From: Mugil cephalus | Lineage: Eukaryota > Chordata > Actinopteri > Mugiliformes > Mugilidae | DNA: 64,000 nucleotides | Direction: 5' to 3' | Assembly (NCBI RefSeq): GCF_022458985.1 | Contig: NC_061783.1 | Coordinates: 9,764,413-9,828,412 of the forward strand | In this document: positions 56,601 to 64,000 of the stretch, piece after piece | Layout: the number at the start of each line of letters is the position of its first letter | How positions within the stretch are numbered: position 1 is the stretch's first letter | Program-made: the position numbers and the translations under genes | The notes under the pieces: model-generated | Told to the model about the DNA's origin: nothing | Databases searched by the model: none | The model's input: only the letters and a program-made list of their open reading frames with translations

Positions 56601-59600
56601 TTGGAGAACCTGGGGGACCTGCCCAGCTCCACGGGCGCCAAAGACATCGACCTGCTCTTCCTGCGCGGCATCATGGAAAGCCCCATTGTACGCTCCCAGG
56701 CTAAGGTAGCACACACACATAGACACCTGAGCAGCGCCGAGCAGACTAACCACTGGCCGCTGCTCCCCCAACAGTCTTTGCTTGCTCTGGCTGAGGTGCT
56801 GAAGTACAGTAAGGCTTTGACTTGTCTGTGAGGAAATGAAGCCGCTTTATATCGCTGGGCTGTTTTTTTTTTTTTTTTTGTTCTTTGTGTGTTTGTTTTA
56901 CCTAAAGTGCATCCGCTGCAGAACCTGACTCACCCCTTCGCTGCTCTTTGAAACCTAGCATGCAGTGAGTTCAGTTAGAGGACAGCTGTAACTCCTGCCA
57001 GATTGTTGTCATCTCCTGTTGCTCAACTGCTCCCTGCAGGGCTGGAACTTGTAGAAATGACAGATGACTAAACACAAACAGATAGTCCTTTGGTTTCTTC
57101 TACTGTAACACGAGGCAGACGTCGATCTGCTTATAGAGGAAATTCCTCTCATGGCACCACATTACAACAAACTCACTTCCAGCCCCTGTCTTTATGCGTC
57201 CAAATAAACACTAACATAACACAAACTGCCATTTACGTTCTCTAAACACCTGCGAAGAAACTACCCCTCCCTGACTTTCTCGTCTCTCTCTCAGGCTCAC
57301 GAACAGGTGGACGAAGTGAAGCTGGAGGCCGTGCAGGACAATAACGTGGAGCTGGTGTCGGAGATCCTGGGCGACATCAGCCACCTCAAGGTTAAAGATG
57401 ACAGCGCGGCCGAACTGTCGAGGATCCTCCAGGAGCCGCACTTCCAGGTGAGACGGAGAAAACTCAGTCAGCTACGTCTGAAAATGGACGTGACTTCTAA
57501 CGTCATTTCTGCTGCTAATGGGCTGAATATCAGGACAGGTTGTCGTACACAGAACATTATTATAAACCCAATACTTTATTATTGAGTTTAACACCACTGA
57601 CTTCTGATGCTCTCAGTTAACAGTAATTAATCCAAGAGCACTTCCGATCACCGGGCGTCTCGTCACAGTAGCACAGATTTGATCTCCTGGATCCCGTTCT
57701 CATGCATCAGTGGAACACTGGCCTCTATCCCCGGACCTACCGGGAGATTTACAGGGACTAGACCAATAGGAGTTAGAGTTTTGAGCCCAGAGAAGACTCT
57801 GCACCAATCAGAGCCCTTTGTGCTGTAAGCTGGAAGATAAGACCCTGCTGACCTACTGAGAGAGGGAGAGGGAGGGAGGGAAAGACAGGCTACAGAAATT
57901 ACATCATCTATCAAGTGTGCGAGTTCACAGAGTCAGAGGTTGTTTTCTTCACCCAGTAAGTTCTCGGTGTTGATTGTTCGTAAGATATTTTGAGGAGTAG
58001 TGTACTAGTAATAATTTAAAACGCAGATTAGGATGAAGTCATGTTCAGCCAACCAAACGTTCAGTGATTAGATTGAGTTGGTAATCCACATTTAGGGTTT
58101 GAGCCATTAAGTGATTGTTTTGTTTTTGTTTTTTTTAAATCCGTTGAGAAGACACGTACCAAACATCCAGGTTTGTTAATGCATTTTTCTGTGTGTGTGT
58201 GTTTTTAGACCACGTAGACCGTTGCTCTGTTACTCTTCTCTTCCGTCTGTCCTTGGGTTGACTGTGTGCACACATAATTGACCCATTTCAACATTCGCCT
58301 CCGCCTCTCGACATACAGTATTTTCTCATCATCGGTTTGTTTTTACTTGAAACATCAGATCAGTGTTTTGACATTGTTTTTAATGAGAGCATGTAACTTT
58401 AGAGAAACGAAAACTAAAAATAGGAGAGAGCTGTCGTACAACAGCTAAATTACTTAGACAGGGATATCTTTAAATTTTTTCAGCGGTGCAAGGTGGTTGT
58501 TTTATTCATAGAGTTAACTTTTATATTTGTGAAAGGGAGAAACTGCTTTTACTTTTTCAACGTTTGCACGGTCTCGCTTTAAGCATGACCTCATCTCTTT
58601 CCCTCTTTCTTTCCTCTCAGTCTCTTTTGGAGGCCCATGACATGGTGGCCTCAAAATGCTATGAAGTCCCGCCCCCACCTGAGACGGCCAATGACGCGGC
58701 GGTGAACAGTGCTCTGATGCAGGCCGACGCCGTGCGCATGATTGGCATCCGAAAGAAGGCCGGGGAGCCGCTGGTGAGCACAAAATGTTGCTTGAGGGTA
58801 GTGGTTAAATAGGCGAAGGCCAGGTGAGTGTCAGAACAGCGGGATAACGAAGCCTGTGTATACTACTCCCTCCTCTCCCTCCCAGGGTGTGACGTTTCGC
58901 GTGGAGAAAGATGACCTGGTCATCGCCAGAATCCTTCACGGCGGCATGATCGACAGGCAGGGTCTGCTGCACGTGGGCGACATCATCAAGGAAGTGAACG
59001 GGAAGGACGTGGGCAACAATCCCACCGAGCTGCAGGAGATGCTCAAGGACTGCAGCGGCGGGATCACGCTGAAAATCCTGCCGAGCTACAGAGACGCGCC
59101 CGCTCCTCCACAGGTGAACAGGTCCCGGCGTCCGCTGACATGATAACGTAAACAAGCGCTCACGCTCCCGCTTACGTAACGAGCGGCAGATGTTGGGCAC
59201 TGGCACCAGGCTGATCTGTCCTACGGCCTTCCCACAATTCCTTGCGCAGGAATGTGAACCCTGGGAGCCCTATTAATAACACTCCACATGCTATCTAGGT
59301 CGCACTTGCTGTTCCTGTCTCATGCATACTCGATACACACACACGCTTCATGTAGCTTCATGCTCCCTCACGTGTAAAGTACAGTCATTTATGACATTCT
59401 TAGACAGTTTCCCTCAAATATTGTTCGATCTGTTTTTAAAAAAAACAAAAAAACATCTTGAACAAACAGACGTAAACCTGGATATGCTTATTAGGTCTAA
59501 ATTTAATGAACAGCAGTAAAAGTTAAAACATAATGTGGAATCACATCCTGCTCTGTGGCTCAGGCCACACTGCACCGTATATTTTACTCGCTTGTTTTAT

Positions 59601-62349
59601 TGCTTCCTCTGGCTGCTTGTTTAATCTAATACATCAGCCAGAGCACTTACCCTTCCTGGCAAAAGCCTCTGCTGTTAGCGCAGCGAGAGGAGCCGTGCCG
59701 GGGTGGAGTGCGGGACACGGGATGTTATGGGTGTGAAGGAGCCGTTTCCACCGTGTGAGAAAGCATGCTGTGCTCTCCGGTTTTCTATTTCCTTTTTGTG
59801 TGAGTCTAAGCAGACTCACCTCAGAATCCAAGTGGAAATGGAATTTTTTCTCTACAAGAAAAGACTTAGAAAGTGTGTTTCTCCATCTTTCTCAGGTGCA
59901 TGTGCGGCCATACTTCGACTACAACCCGGCTAACGATAACCTGATCCCCTGCCGAGAGGCAGGTATGGCCTTCAAGAAAGGCGACATTCTTCAGATTGTC
60001 AACCGAGAGGATCCCAATTGGTGGCAGGTGAGTCTTTGTCCAATTTTTTTCTTTGTCAATAGCAAACATAACATTATCACTGTTGGTAAGACATTTCAAG
60101 ACCTAACTGTGGACTGATCTGTAATCTGTGCCAGGCTTGCCACGTGGTGGGGGGCGCAACAGGACTGATACCCAGTCAGTTCTTGGAGGAGAAGAGGAAA
60201 GCTTTTGTACCCAGAGATTTTGATGGCTCAGGTAAATTTATGTTATATTTTGATATCCACCACCCAAGTTTCTCATTAAAGATTGATTTTAGAAATGATG
60301 CATTTACTCAGAGGTCTGGCAGCAAAGCAGACTCCGTTGCTTTTACTACTCAAAACCTATTGGTGGTGATGGCTAAAAGGCATGTGTAGATAATATTTTA
60401 AACACTTAGTAAATAATCCACGCCCGCCCCCATCTGGTCAAATGGTGTAATAGCACAAATGTACAAATGAATTAAATATTCTGTTCTGCTTGCTCTCTTG
60501 CAGGGATCCTTTGTGGCACCATAGCTGGGAAAAAGAAGAAGAAGATGATGTATCTCACAGCCAAGAATGCAGGTCAGAGGATCCTACACTTCACACTGTT
60601 TCTTGGCTGATATCTTCTACTTTTCATCTGGTAACATTTTAACCTGTGTTTTAAATAGAGTTTGACAGACACGAGCTGCAGATCTACGAGGAGGTGGCAA
60701 AGGTCCCTCCATTCCAGAGAAAGACTCTGGTTCTGATTGGTGCTCAAGGAGTGGGCCGACGTAGCCTGAAGAACCGATTGATGGTCCTCCATCCCACACG
60801 CTTTGGCACCACTATACCATGTATGGATTTTATCTGGATTTTAGAATTCTGAAAATAAAAAACGGTCATAAACTTAACAGAGCCATGTCTTCCGTCAGAC
60901 ACTTCACGTAGGGCCCGTGATGACGAGCTGGACGGAAACTCCTACCACTTTACCTCAAGGACAGAGATGGAGGTGGATGTGAAGGCCGGGCGGTTCCTGG
61001 AGCACGGCGAGTACGATGGTAACCTGTATGGCACCAAGATTGATTCCATCCATGAGGTGGTCGCCACAGGACGCACCTGCATCCTGGATGTGAACCCACA
61101 GGTACGTGAAAAGTATTAAGAGGCTAAAGGTTACACAAGTGTGTAGAGGGTGGATTTAATAAATCGTATTTAGCCACATTTGGCTGTTTGGTCAAATATC
61201 TTCAGAGGATAAAGCATGAGAATTGATTTAGGACCAAGGCCTTGTTCACTGATGACAATATGTATCTTGGCTGATTCAATCAGGTAGAAAGTACAGAGTC
61301 TGATGTCCTGGGCTGCAATAAGGGTCAGTCCACTATACCGACATCCTGAGTTATCTGTTTACAGCAGCAACATCCGTGAACTTCAGGAATCATCTGGATC
61401 ATTTAAGATCCCACATGAATAAACATATTTATTTGCACATATAAAGCAGAACTTAGATCATAGTCACACTTAAAATGCATGTGTCAACAGATTGGAATTC
61501 CAGATATGAATGGTTAAGAGCTGTCCCATTTGTGATCGGATCACTCTGAAAGACTCAACATAAAAACCTTAATATACGATTAAGCATCAACTTATGTCTG
61601 GTCGACCCCGTCTCTTTCCAGGCTCTGAAGGTGTTGAAAACGGCAGAGTTCATGCCTTACGTCGTGTTCATTGCAGCGCCAGATTTTGACACACTTAAGG
61701 CCATGCATAAAGCTGTGGTGGACGCAGGGATCACGACTAAGCAGCTCACGGTAGGTTATCAAGAACATTACGCAAACACACACACAGGGATGTGCTTACA
61801 GTAGAAAACACTCCCTCCCTACAATCAGCAGAGAAATGCTGAACTTTGCTCAGTACTGATTCAGATCAATTGATAGTGTGACCCATTGAGTCCTGATTCA
61901 TACCAAACACGTTATGATATTTTGGGTTATCATTAATTTGGGTCTGTTCCCTGTGAGGTCACATGGGCTTCCTTGCTCCCTGACCTAGCATGGTCATCTA
62001 AGTAATATCATGTGGTGAGTTTTGTCATTGTCAAATACTGTAGCATGTGGACATTTAAGATAAAAAAGTGTGTAATACAGCCTGATACAAAAACTCCCGC
62101 AGTCTGAGTCCACTTTAAGATATCTGATGTCTACGGCTTTCCAGTGCTGACCTGTCATCTGTGTTTTGACAGGACGTGGACCTGAGGAAGACAGTGGATG
62201 AGAGCGCCCGTATCCAGAGGGCTTACAGCCACTATTTTGACCTGACCATCGTCAACGACAACCTGGATAAGGCCTTTGACATGTTACAGACTGCTGTGGA
62301 CAAACTGTGCAGTGAACCCCAGTGGGTTCCGGTGAACTGGGTGTATTGA
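53512..62349 (+). CDS. pals2: pals2 (mpp6), MAGUK scaffold; 539 residues from MQQ, 583 with the alternative N-terminal exon
   Basis: Membrane-associated guanylate kinase scaffold of the p55/MPP family, recruiting LIN7/CASK-type partners and membrane proteins at cell junctions. Coding exons: 53512-53641 (alternative), 56587-56705, 57295-57447, 58621-58773, 58886-59113, 59896-60027, 60135-60231, 60504-60572, 60659-60820, 60899-61101, 61622-61750 and 62173-62349; all phases close. From MQQVLENL (ATG 56589) the order is two L27 domains (about 1-105), PDZ (about 142-215, [20 protein letters not shown]), SH3 (about 220-285), a lysine-rich hook ([10 protein letters not shown]) and a GK domain from about 337. 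The GK loop reads [10 protein letters not shown], lacking the kinase Lys, so it is a pseudo-kinase as in all MPPs. The C-terminus is [11 protein letters not shown]. Human PALS2 is 540 residues; the paralogue MPP2 fits less well, and npy adjacency agrees. Teleost a/b copy is not assigned. Confidence 0.97.
56008..56330. mobile_element. Partial copy of the 431-bp MITE family (5' end present)
   Basis: Begins TGCCAGTTCATTAGGTACAT, the same terminus as the complete copy at 10595, and follows its internal order through GGAGGCTGCGG and CACTGTTGG. The right terminus is not found. It sits in a pals2 intron, about 260 bases before the MQQ exon. Confidence 0.7.
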
Positions 62350-63470
62350 GGACCTGAACCAGTGCTTCCACTGTTCTCTCAGCGTGGGGTCACACTGAAT
62401 CACCAGAATGTGTGTTTCCGACCACGAAGGCCAAAGACGAGGAGAAGAGGGCAGAAAAATAACATAATTCATTAAATCTTATTGCTCCGTCTTCTCTTGG
62501 GCCTGCACGCTGTGCAACCTTTTTTTCTACTGAAAACTCAAAGGGAAAGAGTGCTTATTTATTTTATAACTTTTTATGAAAGATCTTTCTATTCCAGTGA
62601 GAATGAAACTAAAAAATCATTTAATGTACTTGGGCCATATTTTTTGAATTAATTTATTGTTGTAGCTACATGTCTTACCTTGTATGGGTTTCCCTTGATT
62701 TCAGGTATTTGTATCAGTCTTCCTGCATTGACACACAGGATTCATGATCACGTCCAACCTCTGACATGAAGACGAGGAAAGTTGATGGATTATAAGATCT
62801 CTGAGCAGTCATCGTCCAAGCATCGATGCCTCACATCGTCAACACGTGTAAACAACCTGTGTAGTTGTGCTTTACTCGCCTCCATTCAACTGAATCCTTC
62901 ATTGTTCTTACGTAGCTGGCCCTAAAGTCTTCAATCAGCGTCCTCCGTAGAATCAGCTGGGCAGGAATAAAGCTCCAGTGTGTAAAAGGAAAACTAATTC
63001 ATGACCTACTTTCTCAAAGATCAAACATTGTCTCTGTCGATTTTGTTTTCTTACTTTAGTTTTTAATCATCGTGGTGATTTGTAGCATGTGGTGTTTGTC
63101 ACAAATAACCCTTTTTTATTATTATTATTATTGTGTATGACTGTCACTGTGTCATTGCCCATCATCTTTAATGTCTACATAAGCCAATTTGTTAGTGTAA
63201 TTTTTTGTGAATGTGGCACAAACACAGTTTCTCCTTAATAGTTTTTATCTTCATTGTTGCAGTCAAAGCCAAAGTCCTGTTCGTACTCCCAATAAAGTTG
63301 GAAAGCTCTTAAAATTCAATTTAAAAATAATATGACTCTGGATTGTAAATGTCTCTCTGTCTCTCATTCTCCAAACAAGATGGATGTGTCAAAATGCCAC
63401 AGAGGTGAGGTGATTTCACTTTTGAACTCATTTCTTGCACTTGATGATTTTGGAAAAAATAAAGACTATA
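62350..63470 (+). other. pals2: pals2 3' UTR with three AATAAA signals
   Basis: AATAAA occurs at 62966-62971, 63291-63296 and 63458-63463. The second, preceded by ordinary UTR-like sequence, is the most likely main site; the others may give alternative 3' ends. A short (ATT)n repeat lies near 63117-63132. Confidence 0.6.
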
Positions 63471-63911
63471 AATCACTTCATATGGATATTCTTCGCAGTA
63501 TACAGTAGCCTATGTACCACTTGTAAATCCTGAGGTCACTCTGTGGCAGTGATGACCTCATGTCTACGGATTTAATTTACTATTTTTATCAGCAGACTAA
63601 ATTCTCCCAAATTATGAATAATGAATACCTCGGTAAAACACACATAGACATCATCTGTCATAACTTTTATTCCCAAATGCTCTGTACTTCAACTGTTATT
63701 AAAAGTGGTCAGACTAAAGGAGGTTTTTTGGTTAATAAATAAAATATGGTGGTACCAGAATAAAGACGGATGTGGAACAGCTCCTCAAAAGTGAAGCTCT
63801 GGTGACTGGCAGCAGTACAGGCTCCTTGCTGTCATTTAAGGTGGTAAATATAATTCAATTACATTTTTTTTGATAGGTTTTGTTTAAGTTAGCTATTTGA
63901 CACTATAGAAA
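63471..63911. other. Intergenic downstream of pals2, nothing recognised
   Basis: AT-rich sequence after the last pals2 poly(A) signal. The one 60-codon ORF has no recognisable features. Confidence 0.6.
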
Positions 63912-63914
63912 GGG

Positions 63915-64000
63915 GGTGTCAAACATATGGCCCGCGGACTACAACCGGCCTGCAAGAGGGTCCAATCTAGCCCGCGGGATTTGAAGTGTGAAAATTAGAT
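63915..64000. mobile_element. Possible edge of a hAT-type interspersed element
   Basis: GTGTCAAACATATGGCCCGC, then CGGCCTGC and AGCCCGCGGGATTTGAAGTG, resemble the 'not-in-my-coding GGCCCGCGG' ends of hAT-like repeats common in vertebrates, as I remember them. It runs off the right edge, so its other end is unseen. Confidence 0.4.

Noticed and set aside
60574-60799. Minus-strand ORFs opposite pals2 exon 9
   Set aside because: Shadow frames of the well-supported GK-domain exon.

Overview
The window is vertebrate nuclear DNA, most likely from a teleost fish and probably a percomorph. The evidence is intron-split genes with GT/AG junctions, dinucleotide microsatellites, AT-rich introns, fish-type degraded DNA transposons, and an NPY peptide of the acanthomorph form (YPVKPENPG...). 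From memory, the gene order matches the human 7p15 block IGF2BP3-TRA2A-CCDC126-FAM221A-(STK31)-NPY-MPP6/PALS2. It contains no bacterial, viral or CRISPR features.

Layout. 1-8930 (minus): first three coding exons of igf2bp3; the rest of the gene lies beyond the left edge. 9000-17100: igf2bp3 upstream region, a 431-bp non-autonomous transposon, then an unexplained plus-strand block with four CCAAT boxes (11833-11960) at one end and a strong poly(A) site (16313) at the other, with no convincing protein between. 17170-22487 (minus): tra2a, complete, including a purine-rich poison exon in its first intron. 23302-27360 (minus): ccdc126. 28100-30357 (plus): fam221a, head-to-head with ccdc126. 30360-41760: gene-free, repeat-bearing interval where tetrapods carry stk31. 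41841-43867 (plus): npy, complete. 45100-63460 (plus): pals2 (mpp6), complete, with a 5' non-coding exon, a probable alternative N-terminal coding exon at 53512-53641, and twelve coding exons from 56587 to 62349.

The genes do not form a pathway. They are a conserved vertebrate neighbourhood: two RNA-binding regulators (igf2bp3, tra2a), a Golgi-type stem-domain protein (ccdc126), a poorly characterised cysteine-rich protein (fam221a), a neuropeptide precursor (npy) and a MAGUK scaffold (pals2). Exon boundaries were placed by hand from splice consensus, reading-frame continuity and remembered family sequences. Junction phases close for every coding gene given, which is the main support for the models.

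The most interesting unexplained items are the orphan promoter and poly(A) site between igf2bp3 and tra2a, a coding-like minus-strand terminal exon (48246-48458) inside the first intron of pals2, the in-frame N-terminal pals2 exon, and a 1-kb TIR element with an internal perfect inverted repeat. I found no clearly new biological system.
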